A stretch of DNA of 64,000 nucleotides from Epiperipatus broadwayi (lineage: Eukaryota > Onychophora > Udeonychophora > Euonychophora > Peripatidae). The notes below the pieces were generated by a model, which worked only from the letters and a program-made list of their open reading frames with translations, was not told where the DNA came from and did no database searches. The stretch is taken from assembly GCA_028023455.1 (NCBI GenBank), contig JAQFVV010000071.1:6156650-6220649 (forward strand). The letters run 5' to 3'. A program made the position numbers and the translations under genes. This document shows, one piece after another, positions 10,800 to 22,029 of this stretch (position 1 is the first letter of the stretch; each line of letters begins with the position of its first letter).

Positions 10800-11935
10800 T
10801 AACCTTTGGGGCATTTTGGTAACACATCTATTACTTGCCTACATGCTGGGATTAATCCCTATGACTTTTTTGAACTCTTGTCTATTAGAAATAGCAAAAC
10901 ATTTTTATATGTATTAATTAACTTTGAGCACTGATTATTTTATTGGCTGAGTGAGGTAAAAGTCTAAACTTTTAATTGGTCAATTCACAAACTCATTGGT
11001 CAAACAGTCAAAATATATTCATCTTTTAATATTATATTCACTTTAGTTTCATTTGTAAAAAGTATATTAATTATTTGTCAGGTTATGAAAGTGAATGAAA
11101 GTTTTTTCAAAAATAAATTTTTATTTATAATTATAAAAATATTCGATAGCAGCAAATCTAGGCAAATCTAAAATGAACGTTAGTAACCAACTAAAAAGTT
11201 TTGCTGATGTCAGTGATTTCTTTCTCAGTTTTACATTCCCAAAAAGTAAATAATTTTTATTAAAGTCTTATATATTTTTCTATAATAATTTTATTTTTAG
11301 CATATTTTATCAAAATAATTTATAATATGTCAACAAATACTTTTAAAATGGTCTAAAACATTCATTTATCACTTTCAAAATGAAACAAAAGAAATCGTAA
11401 CAGTGGGACTTATTGACAAGTGAATTCTTTTGTTCTCAATAGTGGAGAGCCAATCAATGCTTAGAATGGACTGTCTCCTCCTTTTGTTAGAGCTTCTACA
11501 TCAGTTTTATTGATTTTTTTTACTTGTAAAATAATTCAAGAGAGGGCAGCATCTTATGGAACTTTTCATAACCTTTCAAATGATGGTAAAATCTATTGTA
11601 GCATTAAAAATGACGGGATTCAAATGACTTGAAGCGGCTTCGAGTCATCTCATGAAAATCCTTTAAAGGATTAAAAAAAATACTTATAATTACTAAAGCA
11701 GTAACTAGTATTAAGTAAAGGTACTGCAATTAGAGACTAATAAAGTTATAATGAAGAATTTATCTAGTCTTGTCTGATTAGTTTTTATATATTAATAAGT
11801 GAGTGGTTTTAAACTCGGGAGTTCATATAAAGTTCAAGTATCAGAAGTTGCAGAGTTTGCCATTAAACTACTGTTAATTGTACATGTAGGCATTAATACA
11901 TATGAGTGAAATATTTTCATGAATTAATTATGATG
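10800..11935. other. spacer with one short hairpin
   Basis: No gene. A compact hairpin lies at 11625-11651 (ATGACTTGAAGC facing GCTTCGAGTCAT with almost no loop), followed by the palindrome ATCCTTTAAAGGAT at 11660. The rest is ordinary AT-rich sequence. Confidence 0.45.
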
Positions 11936-12060
11936 TAAACAAAATGAGTAAATCAGTTATTGCTATGTATTAACTAGAGAAATCTGTTAGCAGTAGCGTT
12001 ATTAGGAAACCATCACTTATTTATTATTGGAATTCTTTGAATGTAATAATTTGCTCTAGT
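11936..12060 (+). repeat. direct copy of the outer foldback arm
   Basis: AAACAAAATGAGTAAATCAG through CTGTTAGCAGTAGCG and TTATTATTGGAATTCTTTGAATG matches 12270-12400 in the same orientation (AACAAAGGAATAAGTGG, GTGTTAGCAGTGGTG, TTATTATTGATAGCCTTT) and 13010-13107 in reverse. It is a third copy of the end of the element making the foldback. Confidence 0.6.
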
Positions 12061-12269
12061 ACTTTAAAATAATTTTTTGTCTTGTATTTGCTTAGAAACA
12101 AAAAGAAGTCCCTTTTTATTTCTATCCCAAAGTATTGTAAGAATTTAACTCTAGATGTATATTTTTATCAATATGAGAACTCAGAATAAATTTCATTTAT
12201 TTACATCTATAAATATTATTTTGTCTCTCTCCAAGAGTTATATGTGGATTTATGGCTTAATTGGTATGA

Positions 12270-13107
12270 AAACAAAGGAATAAGTGGGGTTATTTCCATA
12301 TAATTAATCAAACGTGTTAGCAGTGGTGCTGCTAGGCAACTAACTATCAATTATTATTGATAGCCTTTAAGTCAAACAATGTACTCTATTAGTCATCAAA
12401 ATATTTTTTTCTTTTTTAAGTCCAATTATAAAAATACATGTCTATAATTTGTCTGGGTTTAAATCCATATGTATCTTTTATTTTTAAGTAAATCCAAGAC
12501 CAAAGCAAAAAAATATACAATGGACTCACTGGAGAAAATTGGTATTTGCCTAAAGGTTTGTGATGATGATATATTGGATGTGATAATATGTTAGTAAATG
12601 TGAATGTATAGAAAATGTTTAACTTTATTTAAACTTTTCAATTACAAACAACTTGTTAGTAAGAACACACAAATAGCCAACACAGGTTAGTAATGACACA
12701 ACGTTTTTAAGTAATATTATTCTCCATTCTTCTTCCAGTGTTGGTGGCCTGACCAGTAAATGCAAGTTCGATTATTATGCTGTTTCTGTCACTGGTCAGG
12801 TCAGCAACACCTGAGGAATAGTGGAGAATAATACTACTGAAAATGTTATGTCACAACCAGTGTTATCTATTTGCGTTTTATTACTAACAAATTCTTTGTA
12901 TTTGAAAAGTTTAAATAAAGTTTAAAATTTTCTGTACATTCACCATTTACTGATAGATGATGGAAATAGACCAACATATTATTACAACTACAGAACATTG
13001 TTTAGTTTAAAGGCTGTCAATAATAAATGATAATTGCCTAACAATGACACAGCTTAAACATTTTTCTAATCGTTATGCAGAAATAATCTCACTTATTCCT
13101 TTGTTTA
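12270..13107. repeat. large imperfect palindrome built from SINE-B
   Basis: Two arms face each other. Inner arms 12565-12757 and 12789-12975 share GGCCTGACCAGT/ACTGGTCAGG, the TGGAGAATAATA block, CAAATAG-ACAC and TTTAAATAAAGTTTAAA. Outer arms 12270-12371 and 13010-13107 share AAAGGAATAAGTG, TTAGGCAA and AATAATTGATAG-like blocks. The right arm is a SINE-B body plus tail; at the centre GCAAGTTCGATTATTATGC is a box B-like T-arm. The left arm carries an extra 190-bp stretch (12375-12563). Confidence 0.75.
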
Positions 13108-13274
13108 TAATTATATGTAAATTACATATTATTGATTTGTTAAATAAAGAAAAGTTAATCACGTAATGAAAACGTTCACTGAAAATATTAAAACTTTATT
13201 TTAATTGTACGAATCGCGTATTCACGAATAAGCATGCACACTTTATATATATTTAATAAAGATGAGAACTATGA

Positions 13275-13390
13275 ATCCATACGTGGTTTGGTGTAGTTGA
13301 TAGAATGTCCAACTTGGGATCGTGAGGTCCCAGAATCGATTTTGGACTTCGAAATTATGATCTCTCAAGCAATAATACCATTTGCTTTTT
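13275..13390 (+). mobile_element. tRNA-Pro-like SINE
   Basis: GGTTTGGTGTAGTTGATAGAA is a good D-arm/box A, CAACTTGGGATCGTGAGGTCC parallels a tRNA-Pro anticodon arm and variable loop (loop sequence TTGGG), and CAGAATCGATTTTGG is a box B. The tail CTCTCAAGCAATAATACCATTTGC followed by T-rich sequence is the same as in the other Pro-type SINEs of the window. The head is clearly better preserved than in the 7683 and 7800 copies. Confidence 0.7.
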
Positions 13391-14426
13391 TTAAATAGTT
13401 ATAAAAATAAATTACGATAGTACCGCAAAGAAAAAGTTTAAGTATATGCTTTAGTATCATTTAAAAATATATTTTTACACTTATGCCATTTCCGTAAGTT
13501 TTCAAATATTTCTATTTATTAGAATTTTTAATAATAATAAAGTTGTTCCAGCTTGTTAATTTTTTATAAAGTAACTGATTGCAGCTATACATCAGTGTAT
13601 TTATCCACCATTTTTATATTTTTAATAAGAAAAGACATTTTGAATTCCGTCTGGCATCCCTATATTGTAGTATTCACTTAATGATCTATTCTTTCTTTTC
13701 TTATAGTGGAAGAGTCGGCAATTGTCTCAGCGGGCTTATTTAACTTCTCGAGTATAAATTTTTGTAGAAAAAATTCTCGTCGGAAATTGTCTGCATATCT
13801 CTAAGTTGGCAACAACAAGCAAGCTTTTTACATCTACAGGCAATTAAAACTTAAGATTATAAATAGATTTGCAGGTGAGAATTACCTGCACATTTCTTAT
13901 CCTTAGACCTATTCTTTAGCCTCGGAAAAAAAAAATTGCAGAACTTTTTAATCTTCTAATCAGAAATCGCACATTTTCTTCAAAGTTAACTCGAGGCTTA
14001 GAGAGCCATCGTATAAACAGCTGCTGGGCAAAGAACTGAGAAGTTCATTAAGGTAAAATGACTAACTCAACAACAATAGATGAAAAACTTCATCATTGGC
14101 TTCATTTGCTAAATTAAATTTCTGTTTGGCAATTTTAATCTTTAGAACTCGAAAATGAGAATATTTTTATTTTACAAACTTTTTCTTTTAATGTGTAAAA
14201 AGAAATTACTTTCTGAAGCCTTTTGTCTTTTTTAAAAAAACGTGTTTAATATAATTATTAATTTATAATTTACTCCTTTAATTAAAACTCGTCAATATAT
14301 AAATGTATAATGGCAAACTATTTTGCATCATGGAAAAAAAGCTAACTTTTTGCCCCCCCCCCCCCCAAATACGCCTGTCCATTTAAGATTTATAAAACAA
14401 ATACTGTAGTAAAAAATTTTTTTTTT
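13391..14426. other. spacer, nothing recognised
   Basis: AT-rich with slightly more complex sequence at 13680-14060 but no reading frame, splice-site pair or repeat that I can follow. A poly-C run sits at 14354-14366. Confidence 0.4.
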
Positions 14427-14515
14427 CCAAAGTGTCATAGTATCGGCCGGGACGCGAACCCGCAACCCGGGCAACTGCTTGTAAGGCAGTCGCGCTGACC
14501 TCTCGACCACCAATG
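14427..14515 (-). mobile_element. tRNA-Gly-type SINE
   Basis: Minus strand: CATTGGTGGTCGAGAGGTC (acceptor and box A), GCGCGACTGCCTTACAAGCAG (anticodon arm), TTGCGGGTTCGCGTCCCGGC (box B in the T-arm), ending CGATACTATGACACTTTGG and a poly-A (plus-strand T run 14417-14426). It is the cleanest head in the family after 43643. The 61-codon minus-strand frame here is just the SINE read through. Confidence 0.85.
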
Positions 14516-14979
14516 AAAAATAAAGACTATCTCATAAACGTCTATTTTATATTATCACGTGACATTTCCTACGCCCCTCATTCAATTCTGCACTTTTGGT
14601 AACTTTTTTAGTTTGTCAGTGGTTTTAAAACAAATGGAAACACAAGTGTATTAATGTATCTTAAACTTTTTTAGGTTTTATTTTTATGAAAAAAAAGTTA
14701 AGCTAAAGACAAAGCATGATCACACCTGCAGATGTTACACCTTGATCAATGATTGACGAATATTGCCATATTTCAACGTTTTTGTCTTGTGTTTAGTGTA
14801 TGGACACTTATTTGAGAAACCAAGATTATCTTGCATATCTTTATTAATTACCCAACTAAGAATGGCTAGATAGACATTTACTAACCATTATGGAGTGATT
14901 CGCTAATTGACTATGGGCCATTTACCTAAAAATTTTCTCAGAATATTGTCATTTACTGGGGGGGGGGTATAACCTCCAG

Positions 14980-15070
14980 AAAATAAAACTCTTTTCTAAA
15001 GACATTCAATACCTATATTATTAGATTATGGAAATAGTCCAATATAAAAATACAACTAGAACATTATCAT
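14980..15070 (+). mobile_element. SINE-B tail remnant
   Basis: Reads AAATAAAACTCTTTTCTAAAGACATTCAATAC, then ATTAGATTATGGAAATAGTCCAATAT and TACAACTAGAACAT, in the same order as the end of SINE-B at 12910-12995. It is diverged and headless. Confidence 0.45.
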
Positions 15071-15137
15071 CATAAATCTTCAGGAAAACAATAATATTAT
15101 TTCAATTTCTTATGCTTACAAAATCTGTTAAGACGGT

Positions 15138-15190
15138 CCAAGCAGCTGGCCCGAGTTCGCTTCCTGGTCAACGCATTTGACATATAAAAA
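15138..15190 (+). mobile_element. 5'-truncated tRNA-Gly SINE
   Basis: CCAAGCAGCTGGCCCGAGTTCGCTTCC then GTCAACGCATTTGACATAT and poly-A. This is the 3' half of the subfamily seen whole at 57806. AAGACGGT before and AAGACAGT after it may be the TSD. It directly abuts HP-A copy 3. Confidence 0.7.
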
Positions 15191-15199
15191 AAAGACAGT

Positions 15200-15440
15200 A
15201 AGCAACTCTGTCCATACAGTAGTGCCACCCAGTGTAAGCTTTAGTAATCAATGAAAGGTTTATGCATCAAAATCCCAATCTAAAAGATGTAGGTGCAATA
15301 TTTTCAGATCCAAGACTCCTCACAATGAAAACCACAAGCTAGTATGGAAGTATTGGATGAGTTGGCAGTAAATAATCACTTTGGTGCAGCTATTGATTAC
15401 TGTGGCTTGCACTGAGTGGCGCTACTGTTTTGAGATAGTT
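15200..15440. mobile_element. HP-A element, copy 3 (degenerate)
   Basis: Left arm CTCTGTCCATACAGTAGTGCCACC and AGTAATCAATG, centre AAGATGTAGGTGCAATATTTTCAGATCC and CCACAAGCTAGTATGG, right arm ATTGGATGAGTTGGCAG...ATTGATTACTGTGGCTTGCACTGAGTGGCGCTACTG. Part of the centre is deleted and both arms have diverged; I cannot define a clean TSD. Confidence 0.65.
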
Positions 15441-15985
15441 TCTAATGTTTTAATATAAACATAGTAGGTGACTGCATTAATTTATAATACTCTCATGTTT
15501 CAACTTTTTAAATTAAAAATATTCTATGCAATTTTTATTTAAAAACAAACTTTTTTAATATACAAAGTATATATAAATTAAGCCATAGAATAATTAATTA
15601 GCTATGCAATTTTTGTTTGATAGGGGTGTTAAAGAAAGGAAAATCTATTTTACTGGAACGTTGTCTATTTACGATGAATTATATTTAATTAACAATCTAA
15701 GTGTGTTGTGATTGTTTCCTGTATTTGTGTGATTTGATGCAGTTTTAAAGTGATGGACTAAAAGTGGAAGGTTTTAGAATCAATTCTGAGCAAAGTACCT
15801 TATTTTAGAAAAGATCAGCTTGGATAAACTGAAAATGCTCGATCTGATCTAGGGTCCTTGGACATCATATTATACTGAGTAATCATAAGATTACTTTTAT
15901 TGTTTCATTGAGTCTTTATAGTCTAAGAAAGATTATATAGATAAAATCCATACAACTGAGAAAGATATCAAGAAACATCGCAAGT
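15441..15985. other. AT-rich spacer, nothing recognised
   Basis: No coherent frame or shared repeat. Confidence 0.45.
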
Positions 15986-15999
15986 TCTCAATTGCTGAT

Positions 16000-16093
16000 T
16001 TTTTTTCTTCTCATGTGTCAAAGCATCGGACGGGAAGCAAACCTGGGACAACTGCTTGTAAGGAAGCTGTGTTATCACCAATGCTTGACGTAA
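16000..16093 (-). mobile_element. tRNA-Gly-type SINE
   Basis: Plus-strand T-run and CTCATGTGTCAAAGCATCGG mark the 3' end; then the T-arm and ACTGCTTGTAAGGAAGCTGT, and the head CACCAATGCTTGACG. A direct repeat AATTGCTGAT (with near-matching CTC/CT upstream) flanks it at 15990-15999 and 16098-16107, supporting retroposition. Part of the D-arm has been lost. Confidence 0.75.
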
Positions 16094-16571
16094 CTCTAAT
16101 TGCTGATATTTTGGTAATAAGAAATACATCTTTTTACAAGAACCTAAAAAACATAAATGTATAGTTTAGTTAAGTTAAAGAATGGTCATTGATTAAGTAG
16201 ATCACTTTTTTTTTTGGGGGGGGGACATATTAAGTAGATTGGGTGGGTTATAATAGTTAGAAGCATTTAATTTTTATGCTAGATCTAATTGTTTAATTAG
16301 TAGTTCAGTTATAAAACTGAATAGTTTTTCATTTAAAATATATTAATCATGATTAATTAACAGTAATTATATATTGAACTATTTTCCATCATTTAATATT
16401 AATTATTAAATGTCTTTAGAAAAATTCAAACTTTATTTGAACTTTTTAAATATTCAATTATTAGTAATAGCATACAGATTAATATATTGGTATTATTTTA
16501 CTCTTTTTCATATGTTAGCTTTACCAATGATGATAATATTATGATAATTAAATCTAGACTTTTAGATACAT

Positions 16572-16768
16572 GAATATTGAATTTAGGGTGACACTCTAAC
16601 CAATTAGGCTATTCTGTCTAAGGCATCAGAAGATAGAAATTTCATACGTTTATCTATGAGAGTCTCCTAATTGGCCGGGGATAAGTATATAAAATTTCTA
16701 TTGACTATTGCCTTTGATGGAATGGAATAGCCTAGTTGGTTATAGCAGCACTTTAAATTTAATATTAC
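16572..16768. repeat. foldback made of two SINE-B 5' ends
   Basis: Left arm 16572-16656 and right arm 16679-16768 are inverted copies: CTAACCAATTAGGCTATTC faces GAATAGCCTAGTTGG, and AGATAGAAATTTCATACGT faces AGTATATAAAATTTCT. The loop is about 20 bp. The right arm continues into a complete SINE-B. Confidence 0.7.
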
Positions 16769-17000
16769 GTGAATTCAAAGTTCCAGTCTAATTCTCCCGA
16801 TAGTGTTGTCTCTGATCAAGCCGGCAACATCTGAAGAAGAAAGGAGAATAATGTCATTCAAAATGTTGTGCCGCATACTAAGCTGTGGACTATTTATTAA
16901 TATTTGGATGCATATGAAATGTTTGATATTTTTTCTAGAGACATTTGATAAATATTAGATGATGGAGATAACGGCAACATGTAATTTCTACGAAAATGCC
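16679..17000 (+). mobile_element. SINE-B, near-complete copy
   Basis: After a 40-bp leader, GGAATAGCCTAGTTGGTTATAGC is a clear box A and AAAGTTCCAGTCTAATTCTCC a box B, so the head is tRNA-derived. The body GATCAAGCCGGCAACATCTGAAG...GGAGAATAATGTC matches the foldback at 12790-12840 (GGTCAGGTCAGCAACACCTGAGG). The tail ends GATGATGGAGATAACGGCAACATG. Length of about 320 bp with a conserved core between head and tail is typical of CORE-type SINE superfamilies; which one cannot be decided here. Confidence 0.7.
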
Positions 17001-17269
17001 ATCATCACAAACTTTCACACAACGACTTATGATCATATATTATTTTCAGTATAAATTTTTAATGCATATTCATTAAAAGAAGATAATGTCCAGGAGGTGA
17101 GCGTAAGAAATCTGATGCTTGTATGTTAATTGGAATAACTTGGTATTGATATATACTGACAAATAATGAAGTTTTGTAAGAGATTGTGACCCTGACAAAC
17201 TGAAAAATGCAGATTCAGTGTAAATGGCATATTGGAGCCTTATACATTTTCCAGTTGCAATTCAATAGA

Positions 17270-18520
17270 TTGTGATGATTCACTGTGCCAAAAAGATAAT
17301 AAAATTATCACTTCTTTACGGACTTACATCTTAGCACTGCTTTCAACCAGGCTAGTCATATTCACAGCCCTAAGGTGTATAAGAGAGAACTTATAAATTA
17401 ATCAGTATGCAAATTTGTGAATGTAGGTATATGATTGCATGATAGTGCCACCCATGAACCTTTTATTTATTGCATGTGTATTATTTATGATAAACTATAC
17501 CTCTTTGTATTTTCTCTTTCAGTTGTTGCATTCCGTGCAAACAATTTTGATATTAATTGGATCAAAATTGTGGCCTGAGTCAGTCATGTTCTAAAAATAT
17601 CGACTTTATGTTGGGGGTATGTTTCATATATACTTATGCCGCACTAAGCTAGTAGATTGGTTTGAGATTCATATAGTAAATTGCTTTGGAAGTTAGTTCA
17701 TTGCAGCTAATTTTATAAATTATTTGGAGAATCTGGTCCAGAATGAACTTTTCTTTGGTGCTATTCAATAGTTGATTGAAATCAGGGGGTCAGTGATATT
17801 GAATTTATTCGAGCATATTGTTTTCAATATTTTTGACACACATGGCATAAAATGAATTCTGAGACAAGCATTAGTATTGTTGTTGTTCACAGGCCTAGTG
17901 TTTAGTGTGGAATAAAAAAATTTAAGAGCTGTAGTTAAAGAATTCTAATCATACCCTGACTTGACTAGATACTTTTATATAGTTTTCAATGTTGTCTCTC
18001 CTATCCTCAAACTTGCATAGTTCTAATTTCTATACAGGAAACATTTTAAGCCAACTAATTTATGTGAGGTGAGATTGTGTGAATGAGTGAATAGTACCAT
18101 GAACATTGATGGGTTTGATGATACATTTTGTAGTTTATTTGCATATTGGAGTATTGGATATACATATCCAAGAATTTTGTTCCATTTGATGCATCTTCAT
18201 GCTCTATGATCCAGGCTAAAGAGGATGAATTTTGTTCAGCTTATTTTATAAATCAATTACAGTTTTCTCTTCAGCATAAATCAGTACATCATCATTGCAG
18301 CATATGAATAGAGGTGAGGTAGCTGTGGGAAAATATCTTGGGATGACTACCATTTCAAATTTGCTCAATATTATGCTGCAATCCATGCCATTCAGTGGTA
18401 GCCCTGTAAGATAATCATGTTCCATCATGTAAAATTTTCCATTGAATAAGGATGTGATGTTTCCACTTTTCCATCCATTTGAAAGCATCAATAATAAAGT
18501 TGGATTTATTATTATCAAAG
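17270..18520 (-). pseudogene. Penelope-like element, 3' half (RT to GIY-YIG), left copy
   Basis: Read leftwards from 18518: a frame with YMMEHDYLTGLPLNGMDC (position of RT motif B), then PLFICCNDDVLIYAEEKTVI (motif C; one Asp-Asp pair kept in place of YVDD), KLNKIHP, and in another frame EHEDASNGTKFLDMYIQ, matching the FT-E-E...LPFLD stretch that follows motif C in Penelope RTs. Further left come an SQNSFYAMCVKNIENN connector and, near 17400-17700, blocks equivalent to the GIY-YIG region of the right copy. Many stops and shifts. Assignment rests on motif order, not on a search. Confidence 0.6.
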
Positions 18521-18865
18521 CTTAATTTGATATAATGTGTCATGAATTATGCCAATGCTTTGTGGGCATGACACTGAACCATGTAGCTTCTCCAAATCTA
18601 ATAAGGCAAATCTATGGTGAGATTTACACATTTGTAAATTTAAGAGCTGCATGCAATCAAATAAAGATTTGATAGTAAATCTGCTGAAACATGTGTAATC
18701 AATCAGCCTCTCAGCTGTTAATTGGCTGTTTTATAAAAGTAAGCACCCCCATAGTCTAGTAAAGTCTGAGTGGGTGATTTGTTTGTGTATTTTTATATTT
18801 GAAAAGATTCTTGGGAGATAGCAGTTATCACAAGACATTTTGCTACAACTAACTAACCTCTATAC

Positions 18866-19291
18866 ATAGATGCCATGGTTTATGCTGAAGAAAAAACTAT
18901 TATTGATATACAGGATGAGCTGAGAGTTATTATCTTCATTTTGGGCCATATTAAAGACCCAGTCAGGGTATAATCATAATTCTTTAACTAGAACTCTTAA
19001 AATTCTATTCCACACCAACACCAGGCCTGTGAACAACAACAACACTAATACATATATCAGCATTCCTTTTATACCGTGTGCATCGAAAAAGTTGAAGACA
19101 ATCTGCTTGAATAAATTCAATGTCAGTCCCCCCCCCCTTCTAATGTCAATCAACTATTGAATAACATCAAAAACAAGATACCTCTGGACCAGGATCTTCA
19201 AATAATTATAAAATTAGCTGCAATGAATCAACTTGCAAAGCAATTTACTACGGTGTGTCTCGTGCCAACAGTGCTAATAGATTAGCACAGC

Positions 19292-19344
<53 letters not shown>

Positions 19345-19745
19345 AATGCTCAATCATTAAAATACTGACTTATAGAACATGAAATCAACCTGGGATACAA
19401 TTTTGATCCATTTAATATCAAAATAGTTTGCGCTGAGCACTATGATCAAAAGAGAAAATGCAAAGAAGTGTGGTTTACTGCAAATAACACCCACACAATT
19501 CATGCATGGCATTATTATTTATGCAATGTTTAAATTCACAAACTTGCATACTAATTAACCTACAAGTCTCTCTTCTATATACCCTCCTTAGTCCTATGAA
19601 TATGACCAGCCTAGTTGAAAGCAGTGCTAAGCTGTAAATCTGTAAAGGGGTTATAATTTGGTAATCTTTCTGGCATAGTGTGCCTTCACTATCTATTTAA
19701 TTACAAATGAATAAGATAAATTTTCCAGTTGCCTTTGCTCACCTG
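18866..19745 (+). pseudogene. Penelope-like element, 3' half, right copy
   Basis: Read rightwards: DAMVYAEEKTIIDIQDELR (equivalent of the left copy's motif C stretch), then NTNTYISIPFIPCASKKLKT (connector typical of Penelope, 'SIPF/Y...SE.L'), KAIYYGVSRANSANRLAQHK (GIY-YIG-like start) and EHEINLGYNFDPFNIKIVC (the conserved histidine/FD region near the end of the endonuclease). It is an inverted duplicate of 17270-17965. A TA microsatellite (19296-19335) has expanded inside the endonuclease part. Both copies point outward from about 18520-18866. Confidence 0.6.
19296..19335. repeat. (TA)n microsatellite inside the Penelope copy
   Basis: About 20 TA units followed by CACACACA; absent from the left arm at the equivalent place. 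Confidence 0.9.
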
Positions 19746-19788
19746 TTTCAAGAATGTGTGGTAAAGTGAAAGTTTTATGCATGTGTAT

Positions 19789-21733
19789 TATAACGGTCAG
19801 CGAATTAAAGAGTCTTACCATATCCACCATACAGGGCGCCACCAGGCATTTTGAACCTGGAAAATTTATAGAGTAGGCAGATACGTGCTAAGATCTAACT
19901 TTTACATGTATATGGTTTATTCAGACCGTCAGCCCAATCCACTAGCTCAGTAAGATGCAGAGATTTATAAAATATAAATTCTTAAAATATTTTTTAATAT
20001 TAAAAAAAAAAAATAAAGGAAGCCACTGCCAGTAATAACACACACTAACATTTATTAAACATATATAAAATTTAGCATTATTATTTTAGTACGTTTACTA
20101 GAACTTTACTTTGGATTTTAATTCACAATTTAACTGTTTTTATTTTATTTAAGTTCACACAGATGAATTTGATATTTTATTAAAGTGTTGAGTATGAATA
20201 AACTATATAGATTGCATTTGAAAAGAAAATATTCTATCCCTTATTTAATCTTAGGCCAAAAGTTCGCAGTCAAACTAACGTCAATCCATCTGATAAATTG
20301 ATGTATTCAATGCAGCATGAATATGACAGCACAAATACCATACTGTCAGGAATGTACATCTGAACAGCATGGTTATAGAAGACATTGACTCTCATCCAGA
20401 ACAGGAATACTACATCTGTCTGATGAGAAGAGCAAAAAAAAACCTCTGTAGCAAGGGACTGCATTTTCTGTCTTACTATCCCATTCCATAGGCTAAAAAG
20501 GGATGATCCAAGGAGCAGGGAATACCGTCTGTCTTTGTTGGTCAATAAGAAAGGCTTATTTTGTCCGAGTGTGGCATATAAGGTGATCCTGCACATAGCG
20601 GACCTCATACTACATTTACTAATTACACCAATATATCCAATCCATTGATCCAATTTAACCATGAAACAAATAACCTAAGATTTACCCTCCCTTAAACTAA
20701 CATAACTTTACGAATTTATGCAGCCATTCACGCCCGACTTAAATTTAACTTTTTTTTAAAAAAGTTGTTTAACAAAAAAAAAAAAAATCATAATAACTTA
20801 AAAGAATGGAAAATAAATTAATGGAAATGATTTAACAAACAAATAATACATTCAATAAAAATAATTAATAAATAATTTAGTTTGGTCAGATAGGAATCTA
20901 TTTCTATTTTTTTTTAAATATGGAAAGTTTTTAATTTAAGGTTCATGAATTATCTAAAGTTCTTACGGTTTTAAACGGTTCATATTTTGTAGTTGCTTGT
21001 AATTTTGAACGTGTATTCCCACGCCATCCTGAAGAGATTGGTATCCAGATAGCCATTGGTCCTTTATGGTAGATGGTATTTTTCTGGGCCCTGATGTCCT
21101 GTGGTCTGCAATATAGGAAAATGATTGGTCATTTCTTTTTCTTTTTTTTTTATAGCAAAACTGAAGGGATTAAAGAGTGTGTCTTTCCAATTCTTTCTCC
21201 TTCAACTCTAGCACACCTCTGGTTTCACATCTCTATCTTCTCTAATTAATTATTTTTATTTCCAAACTTTTTTTTATTGTAAACTTTTGGATCCAGTGGA
21301 CATTACATCATGACGATGATGATCTTTTCATTGAGGTCCATTTCCTGAGGGATTTCTTTTATTGGCTATTAGTTTCTATTGTTATTTTTCCTATCTGACC
21401 TTTACCTATACATTTTGAAATGCCCAAGGGCTAGCTTACCTTTAACTAATTAAAATAATCATTTCCATTTTACAATAGCATCAATTAATTTATTGTACAA
21501 ACTTAAAGATATATTTTTATCTCTAAATCTTTTTAAGTTTTTGTTGAAAATTTAGTTTTAAAACTTTTTCTTTTAATAATTTTTCATCTGTGCGTTTTAT
21601 ATATTAGAGTTTAGATGATTTTTAATTTCCAATTTTTAATTCTTAAAAAAAGAAGTTTTTATTTGTGAACTTTTATTTTTCATGTCTAATTTAAAATTAA
21701 AAAAATAATGTAACGGCATATGTGCCCGTTACA
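19789..21733 (-). mobile_element. 2-kb TGTAACGG element, copy A (probable solo LTR)
   Basis: Plus-strand ends are TATAACGG (19789) and CCGTTACA (21733), i.e. minus-strand TGTAACGG...CCGTTATA. A 4-bp direct repeat GTAT flanks it (19785-19788 and 21734-21737). The minus-strand start is itself a 25-bp palindrome (21709-21733). Block order matches copies at 31314 and 38331, including GGTTCAAAATGCCTGG, AGCCACTGCCAGTAAT and ACGCCCGACTTAAATTTAA. TG/CA-like ends plus 4-bp TSD fit a gypsy-type LTR; a non-autonomous Ginger-type DNA element is the alternative. A 130-codon minus frame (20270-20662) is not maintained in the other copies. Confidence 0.65.
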
Positions 21734-22029
21734 GTATGTAAACCTGGTGCAAACTACATGAAAATGATTTTTTAAAGAATCATTTAAATGAAGTTGCAAA
21801 CTATGTCCATCTTTTGTTACATCAATGCCAATCTATTTTGTCAGATCTCTAAAAAAATACCTTATATTGATATTGATATGACAAAGATAGTCTTTACTCG
21901 CAAGGTCATTTAAATGCTTCTTTATGAATCTTGTTTACTTATGAATTATCTTAGTAATACATTTGTATTTGTTTGTTCCAGGAATGGGTTTATGTTCTTA
22001 ATGTGTAATTCTCAATGTATTTACTCTTT

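Noticed and set aside
11625-11651. Histone-type 3' stem-loop or terminator
   Set aside because: The sequence does not match the histone stem-loop consensus and no gene lies upstream.
14328-14513. 61-codon minus frame as a gene
   Set aside because: It is the tRNA-Gly SINE plus a poly-C/poly-T run.
20270-20662. 130-codon minus frame in the TGTAACGG element as an env- or accessory-type protein
   Set aside because: Copies B and C have stops and shifts in the same region, and no transmembrane or cysteine pattern supports it.
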